Origin: Albidovulum marisflavi
Lineage (GTDB): Bacteria; Pseudomonadota; Alphaproteobacteria; Rhodobacterales; Rhodobacteraceae
Direction of reading: 5' to 3'
NCBI RefSeq assembly: GCF_025751435.1
Contig: NZ_JAOWKY010000005.1
Coordinates: forward strand, 1 to 64,000
Length of the DNA stretch: 64,000 nucleotides
The notes under the pieces were generated by a model, which was not told the DNA's origin, searched no databases, and was given only the letters and a program-made list of their open reading frames with translations. Shown one piece after another: positions 8,263 through 20,167 of the stretch. The translations under genes were made by a program, and so were the position numbers. Position 1 is the first letter of the stretch. Each line of letters begins with the position of its first letter.

Positions 8263-11223
8263 TCAGGCCCCCATCGTCAGCGCTTCGTCGACAAGCGCGT
8301 CTTGTTCTGCCTTGTGGCGCGAAGCGAGGCCCGTCGCCGGCGAGGCAGAGGCCGTGCGGCCGACGTAACGGGCACGCTTGTGCTTGGCGCCGATCCGGTC
8401 AAGCACCCATTCAAGGTTTGGTTCCACGAAGGTCCAGCCGCCCTGGTTCTTGGGCTCTTCCTGACACCAGATGACCTCCGCCCCCTTGAAGCGCGTGAGT
8501 TCCTGCGTCAGCGACTGCGCCGGGAACGGATAGAACTGTTCCAGACGCATCAGATAGACGTCGTCAATGCCGCGCTTGTCGCGCTCTGCCAGCAGGTCGA
8601 AGTAGACCTTGCCCGAACAGATCACGACGCGGCGGATCTTCTTGTCGGCCACCAGCTTCGTCTCGGAATGGCCTTTCTGCGCGTCGTCCCAAAGGACACG
8701 GTGGAAGGTCGAACCGGTAACGAAATCCTCGGCGTCAGACACGCAGAGCGGATGGCGCAGAAGCGACTTGGGCGTCATCAGGATCAGCGGCTTGCGGAAG
8801 GTCCGGTGAATCTGGCGGCGCAGGATGTGGAAGTAGTTCGCCGGCGTCGAGCAGTTGGCGACGATCCAGTTGTCCTGCGCGCACTGCTGAAGGAAGCGTT
8901 CAACGCGGCCCGACGAATGTTCGGGACCCTGCCCCTCGAAACCGTGCGGCAGAAGGCAGACAAGGCCCGACATGCGCAGCCACTTGGATTCGCCCGACGA
9001 GATGAACTGGTCGAACATGATCTGCGCGCCGTTGGCGAAGTCACCGAACTGCGCTTCCCACATCACCAGCGCGTTCGGTTCGGCCAGCGAATAGCCGTAC
9101 TCGAACCCGAGCACCGCGTATTCCGACAGCATCGAGTCGATGACTTCGTAGCGCGCCTGGCCCGACCTGATGTGGTTGAGCGGATAGTGCCGCTCTTCCG
9201 TCGTCTGGTCGACGAAGGCGGAATGCCGCTGGCTGAACGTCCCGCGGGTGCAGTCCTGTCCGGCAAGTCGGACCGGGTAGCCTTCGGTCATCAAGGAACC
9301 AAACGCGATGGCTTCGGCAGTTGCCCAGTCAAAGCCCTGTCCGGTCTTGAACATGTGCGCCTTGGCTTCAAGCTGGCGGGCGACCGTCTTGTGGATGTCG
9401 AAACCCTCGGGCACGCGCGTCAGCGCCGTCCCGATCTCGGCTAGCGTCTTCTTGGTGATCGCGGTCTTGCCGGGGCTGTACTCGGCCCCCTCGCGGTCAA
9501 GATGCGACCAGCGCCCGTCCAGCCAGTCAGCCTTGTTCGGCTTGAACGTCTTGCCGGTTTCGAATTCCTCGTTCAGCTGAGCCTGGAACGCGGCCTTCAT
9601 GTCCTCGATCTCACCCTCGGGGATCAGGCCGTCCTTGACCAGGCGCTCGGTGTAGATCTGCAGCGTGGTTTTGTGGGTCTTGATCGTCTTGTACATCGCC
9701 GGGTTGGTGAACATCGGCTCGTCGCCTTCGTTGTGACCGAAGCGGCGATAGCAGAACATGTCGATGACCACGTCCTTGCCGAACTTCTGGCGGAACTCGA
9801 TCGCGACCTTTGCTGCGTGGACAACGGCCTCCGGGTCGTCGCCGTTCACGTGGAAGATCGGCGCTTCCACCATGAGAGCGATATCGGTCGGGTAGGGCGA
9901 CGAACGCGAGAAATGCGGCGCTGTGGTGAAGCCGATCTGGTTGTTTACGACGATGTGCATCGTGCCGCCGGTGCGATGTCCGCGCAGGCCGGACAGGCCG
10001 AAGCATTCCGCGACCACGCCCTGACCCGCGAAGGCCGCGTCGCCGTGCAGCAGGATCGGCAGAACCGCGCGCCGCTCGGTGTCGTTCAACTGGTCCTGCT
10101 TGGCGCGGACCTTGCCGAGCACCACGGGGTTCACGGCCTCCAGGTGGCTGGGGTTCGCGGTCAGCGACAGGTGCACCGTGTTGCCGTCAAAGGTCCGGTC
10201 CGACGATGCGCCAAGGTGGTATTTCACGTCGCCCGAACCATCGACGTCCTCGGGCTTGAAACTGCCGCCCTGGAACTCGTTGAAGATCGCGCGGTAGGGC
10301 TTGGCCATCACGTTGGCCAGAACCGACAGGCGGCCGCGGTGCGGCATGCCGATCACGATTTCCTTGAGGCCAAGGCTGCCGCCCCGCTTGATGATCTGCT
10401 CCATCGCGGGGATAAGCGCCTCGCCACCGTCAAGGCCGAAGCGCTTGGTGCCCATGTACTTGACGTGCAGGAACTTTTCGAAGCCCTCGGCCTCGACAAG
10501 CTTGTTCAGGATCGCGCGGCGCCCTTCACGTGTGAAGGTGATCTCCTTGCCGTAGCCCTCGATCCGCTCCTTCAGCCAAGCTGCCTGTTCCGGGTCGGAG
10601 ATGTGCATGTACTGCAGCGCGAAGGTTCCGCAGTATGTGCGCTTCACGATGTCCAGGATCTGGCGCATCGACGCGTGTTCCAGGCCCAGGACCTTGTCGA
10701 TGAAGATCGGCCGGTCCATGTCGGCCTCGGTGAAGCCGTAGGACTTGGGGTCAAGCTCCGGGTGCGGGGTTTCGGCGCGCATGCCCAGCGGGTCGAGATC
10801 GGCAACCAGGTGGCCTCGGATCCGGTAGGCGCGGATGATCATCAGCGCGCGGATGGAATCCAGGACGGCGCGCTTGATCTGGTCATCCGACAGCGCGACG
10901 CCGGCTTCCGCCGCCTTGGCGCGGATCTTGTCGCCGGCGCCCTTCATTTCCTTCGCCGCGATCGGCCATTCGCCGGTCAGTGCGGCGGTCAGGTCGTCGG
11001 CAGGCTGCGGCGGCCAGTCCGGCCTGTCCCACGACGCGCCGCGGGCTTCCTTCCGGACGTCGTTTTCCGCATCGCCGAGCGAGCGGAAGAACGCCGCCCA
11101 GGTCGAATCGACGGATCCCGGGTCATTGGCGAAGCGGGCGTAAAGCTGTTCGACGTATTCGGCATTCGCGCCTTGCAGGAAGGACGATGCGTGGAACTGG
11201 TCGTTCTGGGGATGATCGGTCAT
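8263..11223 (-). CDS. sucA: 2-oxoglutarate dehydrogenase E1 component
   Basis: 986 residues, near the usual family length. It decarboxylates 2-oxoglutarate with thiamine diphosphate and succinylates the lipoyl arm of SucB. Visible features are the N-terminal E2-binding region ([16 protein letters not shown]), the [15 protein letters not shown] and [14 protein letters not shown] segments of the ThDP site, NNQIGFTT, and the C-terminal transketolase-like domain ([14 protein letters not shown]). It is separated from sucD by the hydrolase-like gene rather than directly adjacent. Confidence 0.97.
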   Translation of the reverse strand: MTDHPQNDQFHASSFLQGANAEYVEQLYARFANDPGSVDSTWAAFFRSLGDAENDVRKEARGASWDRPDWPPQPADDLTAALTGEWPIAAKEMKGAGDKIRAKAAEAGVALSDDQIKRAVLDSIRALMIIRAYRIRGHLVADLDPLGMRAETPHPELDPKSYGFTEADMDRPIFIDKVLGLEHASMRQILDIVKRTYCGTFALQYMHISDPEQAAWLKERIEGYGKEITFTREGRRAILNKLVEAEGFEKFLHVKYMGTKRFGLDGGEALIPAMEQIIKRGGSLGLKEIVIGMPHRGRLSVLANVMAKPYRAIFNEFQGGSFKPEDVDGSGDVKYHLGASSDRTFDGNTVHLSLTANPSHLEAVNPVVLGKVRAKQDQLNDTERRAVLPILLHGDAAFAGQGVVAECFGLSGLRGHRTGGTMHIVVNNQIGFTTAPHFSRSSPYPTDIALMVEAPIFHVNGDDPEAVVHAAKVAIEFRQKFGKDVVIDMFCYRRFGHNEGDEPMFTNPAMYKTIKTHKTTLQIYTERLVKDGLIPEGEIEDMKAAFQAQLNEEFETGKTFKPNKADWLDGRWSHLDREGAEYSPGKTAITKKTLAEIGTALTRVPEGFDIHKTVARQLEAKAHMFKTGQGFDWATAEAIAFGSLMTEGYPVRLAGQDCTRGTFSQRHSAFVDQTTEERHYPLNHIRSGQARYEVIDSMLSEYAVLGFEYGYSLAEPNALVMWEAQFGDFANGAQIMFDQFISSGESKWLRMSGLVCLLPHGFEGQGPEHSSGRVERFLQQCAQDNWIVANCSTPANYFHILRRQIHRTFRKPLILMTPKSLLRHPLCVSDAEDFVTGSTFHRVLWDDAQKGHSETKLVADKKIRRVVICSGKVYFDLLAERDKRGIDDVYLMRLEQFYPFPAQSLTQELTRFKGAEVIWCQEEPKNQGGWTFVEPNLEWVLDRIGAKHKRARYVGRTASASPATGLASRHKAEQDALVDEALTMGA

Positions 11224-11290
11224 GTTGTTGCCTTTCAGGCGAAGATCGGCACTAGGGCGTTCAAGCAGTAGATTTCGAATGCCGGAATTA

Positions 11291-12193
11291 TCACTGACTT
11301 CGCTCCTGGTTCACGATGGCCTCCAGCATTGCCTGGTCCGCAGCGGGCCACTCCAGGAGACGCTTTTGTAAGCCCTTTTGTGCCAAACGGAGGTGATTAC
11401 GAGCAACTGCGGCACTGAGTAACTCGTACATATATCTGTCGCTTGACCGGCGTCGTCGGAAAGACCTGTAGAAATCCGAGCGATTGAGTTCACCCTTTAG
11501 TGCGCTGACCGCCGTCGGTCGCAGAAGTTGCATGGAAGCGAACATGGACATGAACGGGTGTGTGAGCCAAGGGCACCCGAGCAGTACGGCATTCTCGCCT
11601 TCCATTCGCAGTGCGTGGAGTTTGTCCTGCAACACCATCGGATCATAAAACACATAGACCTTCTGGGCGTTTGCGGCGCCTTGCTTCCCGTCTATGTAGG
11701 GGCCGCTCCAATCTCCCAGGCTGCGACCGGGCTCGAACCTGCGCTCAAACGGAACCACATCCGGCGAAAGTGAAGTTTGAGGGTTGAATGTGACCACTAT
11801 GGGGTCTGGGAAAAGGCTGGCGAAGGTCAGTGCGCCGTAGCCCCCCATCGAGTTTCCGTAGAGGCTGAAATGATCATACTGATCAAGCAACGGGCCGCTG
11901 CAAAGGTCTTCCAGGGCAGCGAAAAGAGCGGGGCAGCGATACCAGTTCTGCTTGGTGGACATCACTCCCAGAAGCCCCCAGCCCTGCGAACGTATCAAGG
12001 CATCGCCCCACGGACGTCTGGGATTGCTGCCGTTGATCGAGGCTCGATTGTCAAACGCTACGACCAGTCTTTCTTTGCCGGGAACATGAACGATGACGTG
12101 CGAGGGCAGCACGATGTACTGCCCCCCGGCTTCCAAGACCTCCCTTCGTATATCGTCGAAACGAAGGAACATATCCGCGTTTGTCTGGTGCAT
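11291..12193 (-). CDS. Alpha/beta-hydrolase-like protein inserted in the suc operon
   Basis: 300 residues. The segment YGNSMGGYGALTFA (about 110-125) is a nucleophile elbow (G-x-S-x-G) of the alpha/beta-hydrolase fold, and a later LGCPWLTHPFM could supply the catalytic His. The region after about 225 is rich in Arg and Lys. No signal peptide. Its base composition and codon use look less GC-biased than sucD and sucA on either side, suggesting acquisition. It lies on the same strand with short gaps, so it should be co-transcribed. Substrate unknown; it could also be a polysaccharide or polyketide-type esterase. Confidence 0.65.
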   Translation of the reverse strand: MHQTNADMFLRFDDIRREVLEAGGQYIVLPSHVIVHVPGKERLVVAFDNRASINGSNPRRPWGDALIRSQGWGLLGVMSTKQNWYRCPALFAALEDLCSGPLLDQYDHFSLYGNSMGGYGALTFASLFPDPIVVTFNPQTSLSPDVVPFERRFEPGRSLGDWSGPYIDGKQGAANAQKVYVFYDPMVLQDKLHALRMEGENAVLLGCPWLTHPFMSMFASMQLLRPTAVSALKGELNRSDFYRSFRRRRSSDRYMYELLSAAVARNHLRLAQKGLQKRLLEWPAADQAMLEAIVNQERSQ

Positions 12194-12213
12194 GTCAGCG
12201 CTTGTCGACTGTG

Positions 12214-13098
12214 TTAACCATCAATGGCCTTAAGCACCGCTTCGCCCAGCGTGGCCGGGCTGTCGGCGACGATGATTCCGGCGGAGCGCATCGCTTCGAT
12301 CTTCGATTCCGCGTCGCCCTTGCCGCCGGCGACGATCGCGCCGGCGTGGCCCATGCGGCGGCCCTTGGGCGCGGTGCGACCGGCGATGAAGCCCGCGACG
12401 GGCTTCTTGCGACCTCGCTTCGCCTCATCCTTCAGGAACTGCGCGGCCTCTTCCTCGGCGCTGCCGCCGATCTCGCCGATCATGATGATCGACTGGGTTT
12501 CGTCATCGGCAAGGAACCATTCCAGCACGTCGATATGCTCCGTGCCCTTGATCGGGTCGCCGCCGATGCCGACGCAGGTCGACTGGCCGAGGCCTACGTC
12601 GGTCGTCTGCTTGACGGCCTCGTAGGTCAGCGTGCCCGAACGCGACACGACGCCGACCGAACCGCGCTGGTGAATGTGGCCGGGCATGATGCCGATCTTG
12701 CAGGCGCCGGGCGTGATGACGCCGGGGCAGTTCGGGCCGATCAGGCGGGATTTCGACCCTTGCAGCGCGCGCTTCACCTTCATCATGTCAAGGACGGGGA
12801 TGCCCTCGGTGATGCAGACGATCAGCTCCATCTCGGCGTCGATCGCCTCAAGGATCGAATCCGCCGCGAAGGGGGGCGGGACGTAGATCGCGGTGGCGTT
12901 GGCCTCGGTCGCGGCCTTGGCTTCGTGGACAGAGTTGAAGACCGGCAGGCCCAGGTGTTCGGTCCCGCCCTTGCCCGGCGTCACGCCGCCGACCATCTTG
13001 GTCCCGTAGGCGATGGCCTGTTCAGAGTGGAAGGTGCCCTGCGAGCCGGTGAAGCCCTGGCAGATGACCTTGGTGTTTTCGTTGACGAGTACGGCCAT
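12214..13098 (-). CDS. sucD: Succinyl-CoA synthetase alpha subunit
   Basis: 294 residues. With SucC it converts succinyl-CoA to succinate with substrate-level phosphorylation. The N-terminal CoA-binding Rossmann part ([20 protein letters not shown]), PNCPGVI, and the phosphohistidine in [11 protein letters not shown] are clear. It follows sucC after 4 bases. Confidence 0.97.
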   Translation of the reverse strand: MAVLVNENTKVICQGFTGSQGTFHSEQAIAYGTKMVGGVTPGKGGTEHLGLPVFNSVHEAKAATEANATAIYVPPPFAADSILEAIDAEMELIVCITEGIPVLDMMKVKRALQGSKSRLIGPNCPGVITPGACKIGIMPGHIHQRGSVGVVSRSGTLTYEAVKQTTDVGLGQSTCVGIGGDPIKGTEHIDVLEWFLADDETQSIIMIGEIGGSAEEEAAQFLKDEAKRGRKKPVAGFIAGRTAPKGRRMGHAGAIVAGGKGDAESKIEAMRSAGIIVADSPATLGEAVLKAIDG

Positions 13099-13102
13099 TG
13101 TA

Positions 13103-14296
13103 TTACCCCTTCACCGCTTTCACGATCTTCTGCGCCGCGTCCGACAGGTTGTCGGCAGCGATCACGTTCAGGCCGCTTTCGTTGATGATCTTCTTGCCCA
13201 GGTCGACGTTCGTGCCCTCAAGCCGCACCACCAGCGGCACCTGCAGGCCGACTTCCTTCACGGCCGCGATCACGCCCTCGGCGATGATGTCGCAGCGCAT
13301 GATGCCGCCGAAGATGTTGACCAGGATGCCTTTGACGTTCGGGTCAGAGGTGATGATCTTGAACGCCTCGGTCACCTTTTCCTTGGTCGCGCCGCCGCCC
13401 ACGTCCAGGAAGTTGGCGGGCTCGGCGCCGTAAAGCTTGATGATGTCCATCGTCGCCATGGCAAGGCCCGCGCCGTTGACCATGCAGCCGATCTCGCCAT
13501 CCAGCGCGATATAGTTCAGGTCGAACTTCGACGCGGCAAGTTCCTTCGGGTCCTCCTCGGTCTCGTCGCGCAGTGCGGCGATGTCGGGATGGCGGTAGAT
13601 GGCGTTGCCGTCGAAGCCCATCTTGGCGTCCAGGCACTTGAGGTTGCCCTCGGTCGTGATGACCAGCGGGTTGATCTCAAGCATCTCCATGTCCTTGTCG
13701 ACGAAGAGCTTGTAGAGCGTCTTGATCAGCGCGACGCACTGCTTGACCTGCGCGCCCTGAAGGCCAAGCGCGAAGGCGACGCGGCGGCCGTGGAAATCCG
13801 ACAGGCCCGAGGCGGGATCGACCGAGAACGACAGGATCTTTTCCGGGGTCTTCGCGGCGACTTCCTCGATGTCCATGCCGCCCTCGGTCGAGCAGACGAA
13901 GGAAATGCGGCTGGTTTGGCGGTCGACGAGCAGCGCAAGGTAGAATTCCTTCGCGATGTCCGAACCGTCCTCGATGTAGATGCGGTTGACCTGCTTGCCG
14001 GAGGGTCCGGTCTGGTGGGTGACAAGCGTGCGGCCCAGCATCTTGCGGGCCTCGGTCGCGGCTTCCTCGACCGAGCGGGCAAGGCGGACGCCGCCCTTTT
14101 CGCCAGCCTCGGCTTCCTTGAAGTGGCCCTTGCCGCGGCCACCGGCGTGGATCTGCGCCTTCACGACCCAAAGCGGGCCGTCAAGTTCGCCCGCGGCCGT
14201 CTTTGCCTCTTCTGCGCGAAGGACGGCGCGGCCGTCGGACACCGGGGCGCCGTAGCTGCGAAGAAGGGCTTTGGCCTGGTATTCATGGATGTTCAT
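13103..14296 (-). CDS. sucC: Succinyl-CoA synthetase beta subunit
   Basis: 397 residues. The N-terminal ATP-grasp domain ([16 protein letters not shown], then [12 protein letters not shown]) and the C-terminal ligase domain with the succinate-binding loop ([10 protein letters not shown]) are intact. It is the first gene of the long minus-strand run that ends with lpd. A paired TGTGATCACA palindrome lies 105-141 bases upstream of its start, and a TTGACG that could be a -35 lies at 14377-14382 between the two. Confidence 0.97.
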   Translation of the reverse strand: MNIHEYQAKALLRSYGAPVSDGRAVLRAEEAKTAAGELDGPLWVVKAQIHAGGRGKGHFKEAEAGEKGGVRLARSVEEAATEARKMLGRTLVTHQTGPSGKQVNRIYIEDGSDIAKEFYLALLVDRQTSRISFVCSTEGGMDIEEVAAKTPEKILSFSVDPASGLSDFHGRRVAFALGLQGAQVKQCVALIKTLYKLFVDKDMEMLEINPLVITTEGNLKCLDAKMGFDGNAIYRHPDIAALRDETEEDPKELAASKFDLNYIALDGEIGCMVNGAGLAMATMDIIKLYGAEPANFLDVGGGATKEKVTEAFKIITSDPNVKGILVNIFGGIMRCDIIAEGVIAAVKEVGLQVPLVVRLEGTNVDLGKKIINESGLNVIAADNLSDAAQKIVKAVKG

Positions 14297-14400
14297 GAGA
14301 CTGTCCCGTGCTGGTGCGGTTTCGCAGGCTCATGACATAGGCGCGCGGTCCTTCAAAACGATAAATGCTTGGAAAGCGTCAAACTGGCGAAATAGGTGAA

Positions 14401-14437
14401 ATTTGTGATCACACGTTGAAAGCGCGTGATCACAAAT
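14401..14437. promoter_or_regulatory. Paired palindromic operator upstream of sucC
   Basis: ATTTGTGATCAC at 14401-14412 is repeated as its exact reverse complement GTGATCACAAAT at 14426-14437. Each arm is itself centred on the palindrome GTGATCAC; the centres are 21 bases apart, two helical turns. The same arrangement is present upstream of sdhC. It most likely binds two dimers of one regulator, possibly the GntR/FCD protein encoded at 2666-3316. Confidence 0.7.
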
Positions 14438-14559
14438 CACCATCGCCCTTGTTTGCCGAGGATTCACGGGATTCGCGGCGGTGCACGGCGACCCCGAACT
14501 GCGGGCGTTCGCGTTCCAGGGCGGAGGGTCAGCGCTGTGACCGGGTGGTGGCGCGGCGC

Positions 14560-14596
14560 TTGAAAAAGAAAACGCGCCACGAACGGTGGCGCGTTT
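14560..14596 (-). terminator. Rho-independent terminator after mdh
   Basis: On the minus strand an 11-bp perfect stem (AAACGCGCCAC/GTGGCGCGTTT) with a 5-base loop is followed by TTTTCTTTTT-type sequence. It lies 35 bases beyond the mdh stop, separating mdh from the sucC promoter. Confidence 0.85.
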
Positions 14597-14630
14597 CCAA
14601 AGGTGACGTATCGTCCCCTGCCGAAAAGCC

Positions 14631-16482
<1,852 letters not shown>

Positions 16483-16538
16483 AAAGCCCGGCTTCAAGGT
16501 CGCAATCCCGCGGTCCGGCCCCTGATCTTCCGAAAAAT

Positions 16539-16553
16539 TTCTGCAATGCGGCA
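16539..16553. promoter_or_regulatory. 15-mer shared with the ccr leader
   Basis: TTCTGCAATGCGGCA lies 66 bases before the mcl2 ATG. TTCTGCGATGCGGCA, differing at one base, lies 20 bases before the ccr ATG. Both genes belong to the ethylmalonyl-CoA pathway. A regulatory role is inferred only from this sharing. Confidence 0.4.
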
Positions 16554-16618
16554 TTTCTGGGGTTGAAGAATGTGCCGAAATCGGCATCCCTGACGCAAGA
16601 TTCTTGCGAGGTGCTGCA

Positions 16619-17482
16619 ATGGCTCGTACGAGCGATCCGCGTGGGCGTCCGATGCGCTCGGTGCTTTACATCCCCGGTTCAAGGGAGCGCGCCTTGCAAA
16701 AGTCGCGCGAACTGCCGGCCGACGCAATCATCTTCGACCTCGAAGATGCGGTCGCGGCTGACGAAAAGGACAATGCGAGGGACCTGCTGGCGCGCGTCCT
16801 GGCCGAGGGCGGTTTCGGCGCGCGCCTGCGGATCGTACGCATCAATGGCCTCGATACCCGCTGGGGCCGCGAAGACGCTGCCGCGTTCGCCAAGGCTGCG
16901 GCCGATGCGGTGCTGGTTCCCAAGGTGGGATCGCCCGCCGATCTGGACGCGGTCGCCGAACTCGTGCCGAACCTGCCGCTGTGGGCCATGATGGAGACAC
17001 CGCAGGGCATCCTGAATGCGGCCGCCATCGCCGCGCATCCACGCCTGGAAGGCATGGTGATGGGCACGAACGATCTGGCCAAGGAGCTTTCGGCCCGCGT
17101 TCGCCCAGGGCGGGCAGAGCTTCTGACAGGATTGCAGATGTGCCTTCTGGCGGCCCGCGCGAACGGACTTGCGATCATCGACGGGGTGTTCAACGCATTC
17201 AAGGATGCCGAAGGCTTGGCGGCCGAGTGTGAACAGGGCCGGGACATGGGCTTTGACGGCAAGACGCTGATCCACCCGGCCCAGATAGACATCGCCAACA
17301 ACGCTTTCGCGCCATCCAACGCCGAGATCGAGTTGGCTCGCCGCCAGATCGCGGCCTTCCAGGAGGCGTCAAGCGCCGGCCAGGGGGTCGCCGTGGTCGA
17401 TGGCCGCATCGTCGAGAACCTGCACGTCGCCTCGGCGCGGGAGCTTCTGGCGCGTGCCGAGGCGATTGCGGCGGCGGAATAG
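16619..17482 (+). CDS. mcl2: HpcH/HpaI-family malyl-CoA thioesterase (Mcl2-like)
   Basis: 287 residues of the citrate-lyase beta/malyl-CoA lyase family. Landmarks are RSVLYIPGSRERA, the metal-binding IIFDLEDAV, and the METPQGI glutamate that coordinates Mg. In R. sphaeroides the paralogue located between mdh and mch is a (3S)-malyl-CoA thioesterase that completes malate formation in the ethylmalonyl-CoA pathway, and context here is the same. A malyl-CoA lyase activity cannot be excluded from sequence alone. Start chosen at ATG after GAGG with 7-base spacing rather than the TTG 15 bases upstream. Confidence 0.8.
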   Translation: MARTSDPRGRPMRSVLYIPGSRERALQKSRELPADAIIFDLEDAVAADEKDNARDLLARVLAEGGFGARLRIVRINGLDTRWGREDAAAFAKAAADAVLVPKVGSPADLDAVAELVPNLPLWAMMETPQGILNAAAIAAHPRLEGMVMGTNDLAKELSARVRPGRAELLTGLQMCLLAARANGLAIIDGVFNAFKDAEGLAAECEQGRDMGFDGKTLIHPAQIDIANNAFAPSNAEIELARRQIAAFQEASSAGQGVAVVDGRIVENLHVASARELLARAEAIAAAE

Positions 17483-17516
17483 ACACAGGCATGCTTGGTC
17501 CAGCAGGAGGTTCGAC

Positions 17517-18074
17517 GTGAATATTCTGATCCTCGGTCTCGTTCTCTGGATCCTGCCCCATCTTTTCAAGCGCATCGCGCCCGGCCTCCGTGCGAGGATG
17601 GGAAACGCGCCGGGCAAGATGCTGGTCACTGTCCTGTCGCTGGCCGCGATCGCGCTGATGGTCATTGGCTATCGCCGGGCTGAGTTCGTCCCCCTGTACA
17701 TGCCCGCTGCCGGTATGGGGCACCTGAACAACCTGCTGATGCTGGTCGCCATCTTCCTGATGGGGGTCGGCCATTCGCGCGGCGTTCTTCGGGCTCGGAT
17801 CCGCCACCCGATGCTGACTGGCGTTTTGATCTGGGCGGTCGCGCACCTCCTGGTCAACGGGGATATGGCTTCGGTCGTCCTGTTTGGCGGGTTGGGCGGC
17901 TGGGCGATCGCGGCAATGCTGCTGATCAACGCGCGGCAGACCTGGCAGCGCCCCGAGCCGGGCACGATCCGCGGCGACGCCATCAACCTTGCGGTTACGC
18001 TGGTCCTCTGCGCGATCATCGCGGGCATTCACATCTGGCTTGGGGTCAATCCCTTCGCGGGAACCTATGGCTGA
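17517..18074 (+). CDS. NnrU-family membrane protein
   Basis: 185 residues with five or six transmembrane helices, starting at a GTG preceded by AGGAGG. The HLLVNGD and HSRGVLRARIRHPMLTG segments are characteristic of NnrU proteins, linked in other bacteria to nitric oxide or nitrite reduction and distantly to isoprenoid-modifying membrane enzymes. No denitrification gene is nearby. It lies between mcl2 and mch; I recall the same arrangement in R. sphaeroides, but its role there is unknown to me. Confidence 0.8.
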   Translation: MNILILGLVLWILPHLFKRIAPGLRARMGNAPGKMLVTVLSLAAIALMVIGYRRAEFVPLYMPAAGMGHLNNLLMLVAIFLMGVGHSRGVLRARIRHPMLTGVLIWAVAHLLVNGDMASVVLFGGLGGWAIAAMLLINARQTWQRPEPGTIRGDAINLAVTLVLCAIIAGIHIWLGVNPFAGTYG

Positions 18075-18096
18075 GCATAGACAAGGGGACAGGGCG

Positions 18097-19128
18097 ATGA
18101 AGACCAATCCGGGCCGGTTTTTCGAGGACTACACGCTGGGTGAGGTGATTTCGCATGCCGTTCCGCGCACCCTGTCGGGCGGTGAAAGGGCGGCCTACCA
18201 CGCGCTTTATCCGGCTCGCCACGCGCTGCATTCGTCGGACGAATTCGCACGCGCCTGCGGATTGCCTGCAGCGCCCTTTGACGATCTGGTCGCCTTTCAC
18301 ACGGTTTTCGGCAAGACGGTTCCCGACATCTCGTTGAACGCGGTGGCCAATCTTGGCTACGCCGAAGGGCGCTGGCTGAAGCCGGTCTGGCCGGGTGACA
18401 CGATCAGGTCCGAAAGCACCGTGATCGGTCTGAAGCAGAATTCCAACGGCCGGTCCGGTGTCGTCTACGTGCGCACGCGGGGCCTGAACCAGAGCGGGGA
18501 GCCCGTGCTGGAGTACGTTCGGTGGGTCATGGTACGCAAGCGCGACCTTGACGTCCCTGCGCCAGCGCCGGTTGTTCCGGAACTGAAAGATTTCGTACCC
18601 GCATCCTCGATTTCGGTGCCCGAAGGGTTGGATTTCTCCAATTACGATTTCACGCTTGCCGGGGAACCCCATCGCTGGGGCGACTACGCCGTGGGTGAGA
18701 GGATTGACCATGTCGATGGCGTGACGGTCGAAGAGGCAGAGCACATGCTGGCAACGCGCCTGTGGCAAAACACGGCCAAGGTGCACTTTGACCGGACGCA
18801 GCGCGAGGATGGCAAGCGTCTCATCTACGGCGGCCATGTGATCTCGCTCGCGCGGGCGCTCAGCTTCAACGGGCTCGCGAACGCGCAGATGATCGTCGCG
18901 CTGAACGCGGGCGCGCATGCCAATCCCTGTTTTGCGGGTGACACGGTCCGCGCCTGGTCGGAGGTGCTGGACAAGGCCGAAACCGGCGCGCCGGGTGTCG
19001 GTGCGCTCCGGCTCAGGCTGGTGGCGGTCAAGGACGGCGCTGCGCCCTTCACGCTGAAGGACGAGGCGGGAAAATACAGCCCCGAGGTTCTGCTGGACCT
19101 CGACTACTGGGCCCTGATGCCACTCTGA
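18097..19128 (+). CDS. mch: Mesaconyl-CoA hydratase
   Basis: 343 residues with two MaoC/hot-dog halves. It hydrates mesaconyl-CoA to beta-methylmalyl-CoA in the ethylmalonyl-CoA pathway. The first half starts GRFFEDYTLGEVISHAVPRTLS, the second GDYAVGERIDHVDGVTVEEAEH; these and the length match characterised Mch proteins. The MKTNPGRFFED start follows AGGGCG after the nnrU-like gene. Its neighbours mcl2 and sdh connect the product to malate and succinate metabolism. Confidence 0.9.
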   Translation: MKTNPGRFFEDYTLGEVISHAVPRTLSGGERAAYHALYPARHALHSSDEFARACGLPAAPFDDLVAFHTVFGKTVPDISLNAVANLGYAEGRWLKPVWPGDTIRSESTVIGLKQNSNGRSGVVYVRTRGLNQSGEPVLEYVRWVMVRKRDLDVPAPAPVVPELKDFVPASSISVPEGLDFSNYDFTLAGEPHRWGDYAVGERIDHVDGVTVEEAEHMLATRLWQNTAKVHFDRTQREDGKRLIYGGHVISLARALSFNGLANAQMIVALNAGAHANPCFAGDTVRAWSEVLDKAETGAPGVGALRLRLVAVKDGAAPFTLKDEAGKYSPEVLLDLDYWALMPL

Positions 19129-19236
19129 GGTGACGGCGCGCACCATGGCAGGGCAAGCCTGCCCCTGCCGCCGTGCCGGTGCGAGACTCGGTCGCCCCCG
19201 CGCCCGGCGCATGATCGGCCGGTGTGGTGGCAATGA

Positions 19237-19267
19237 TGTGATCACACATTTTAATTGCGTGATCACA
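19237..19267. promoter_or_regulatory. Paired palindromic operator upstream of sdhC
   Basis: TGTGATCACA at 19237-19246 and CGTGATCACA at 19258-19267 have centres exactly 21 bases apart, as in the sucC operator; the flanking bases (GCGTGATCACAAA on the right side) also match. It lies 126-156 bases before the sdhC start, in the 264-base gap after mch. A TTGACG further downstream may be a -35. This suggests common control of succinate dehydrogenase and the suc operon. Confidence 0.7.
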
Positions 19268-19392
19268 AAACGAAAAAACTGCGAGCGTTGGCGCTAAAGA
19301 TTGGCATTTTCGGCGAAGTCCGGCGTGACTTGACGGATTTTTGCGGTATTCATGACGCAGCATTCGCGCGACGCAATCCGAAAGGACCGACC

Positions 19393-19776
19393 ATGGCAGA
19401 CGTGAACCGGGGCAATCGGCCGCTTTCCCCGCACCTTCAGATCTATCGCTGGCAGGTGCCGATGCTGACTTCGATCCTGACGCGGGTCACGGGCAATGCG
19501 CTGATCGTTGCCACCGCGCTGATCGTTTGGTGGCTTCTGGCCGCAGCCACGAGCGCGGAATACTTCGCAATTGCTGACGGGGTCGTGCGCTCTTGGTTCG
19601 GGAAGCTGATCTTCCTGGGGTCGATCTGGGCGATCTGGTACCATTTCCTGGCCGGGCTTCGTCACCTTTACTACGACAGCGGGCGCGGGCTCGACATTCC
19701 CACGGCGGAAAAGCTGGGCTGGGCCTGCATCATCGGTTCGGTCGTGCTGACCGTGATCACAGTCATCATTCTCTGA
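19393..19776 (+). CDS. sdhC: Succinate dehydrogenase cytochrome b556 subunit
   Basis: 127 residues, three transmembrane helices. The N-terminal RPLSPHLQIYRWQ and the TRVTGNAL helix are the SdhC signature, and the His in HFLAGLRHLYYD should ligate heme b. It anchors the SdhAB catalytic part in the inner membrane and forms the quinone site with SdhD. The methionine at MADVNRGNRP was taken as start, after AAAGGACCGACC. Confidence 0.95.
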   Translation: MADVNRGNRPLSPHLQIYRWQVPMLTSILTRVTGNALIVATALIVWWLLAAATSAEYFAIADGVVRSWFGKLIFLGSIWAIWYHFLAGLRHLYYDSGRGLDIPTAEKLGWACIIGSVVLTVITVIIL

Positions 19777-19786
19777 GGGGGCGGCG

Positions 19787-20158
19787 ATGAGATATCTGAC
19801 CGACCGCAAGCGCGCTGCGGGCCTTGGCTCCGCGAAAAGCGGCACGGAACACTTCTGGCACATGCAGGTCTCGTCCGTTGGGCTCGCGATCCTGGTGCCG
19901 CTGTTCATCTTCACCTTCGGCTGCATCCTGGGCGCGCCCTATGAAGAGGTCGTGGCCTACTACGGCCGCCCATTCCCGGCGATCGTCGCGGGGCTGACCC
20001 TGGTCGTCGGGCTGACCCACTTCAAGAATGGCGCGCAGGTCATGATCGAGGATTACGCCCACGGGTTCGCGCGCAAGGCGCTGGTCGCCGGTACGATCTG
20101 CCTTTCCTATGCGCTGATGGCCACCGGCCTTTTCGCGCTGATCCGGCTCGCGCTCTGA
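19787..20158 (+). CDS. sdhD: Succinate dehydrogenase hydrophobic anchor subunit
   Basis: 123 residues with three transmembrane helices. The LTHFKNGAQVMIEDYAH segment holds the second heme ligand His and the quinone-site Asp-Tyr, as in alphaproteobacterial SdhD. It follows sdhC after 10 bases and precedes sdhA by about as many. Confidence 0.93.
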   Translation: MRYLTDRKRAAGLGSAKSGTEHFWHMQVSSVGLAILVPLFIFTFGCILGAPYEEVVAYYGRPFPAIVAGLTLVVGLTHFKNGAQVMIEDYAHGFARKALVAGTICLSYALMATGLFALIRLAL

Positions 20159-20167
20159 GGAATGACC

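Larger units (their letters stand above)
14297..14630. other. sucC promoter region and mdh 3' region, no gene
   Basis: These 334 bases carry the sucC leader, a TTGACG hexamer on the minus strand, the paired GTGATCAC operator and the mdh terminator. No open frame here looks coding. I could not place a convincing -10 at proper spacing from TTGACG. Confidence 0.6.

Noticed and set aside
9502-11271. A 589-codon open frame antiparallel to sucA
   Set aside because: Shadow of sucA; composition rich in Arg, His and Asp without any domain.
19753-19760. A further GTGATCAC at the end of sdhC
   Set aside because: It encodes Val-Ile-Thr in the last sdhC helix and is a single copy without the paired 21-bp arrangement; probably chance.
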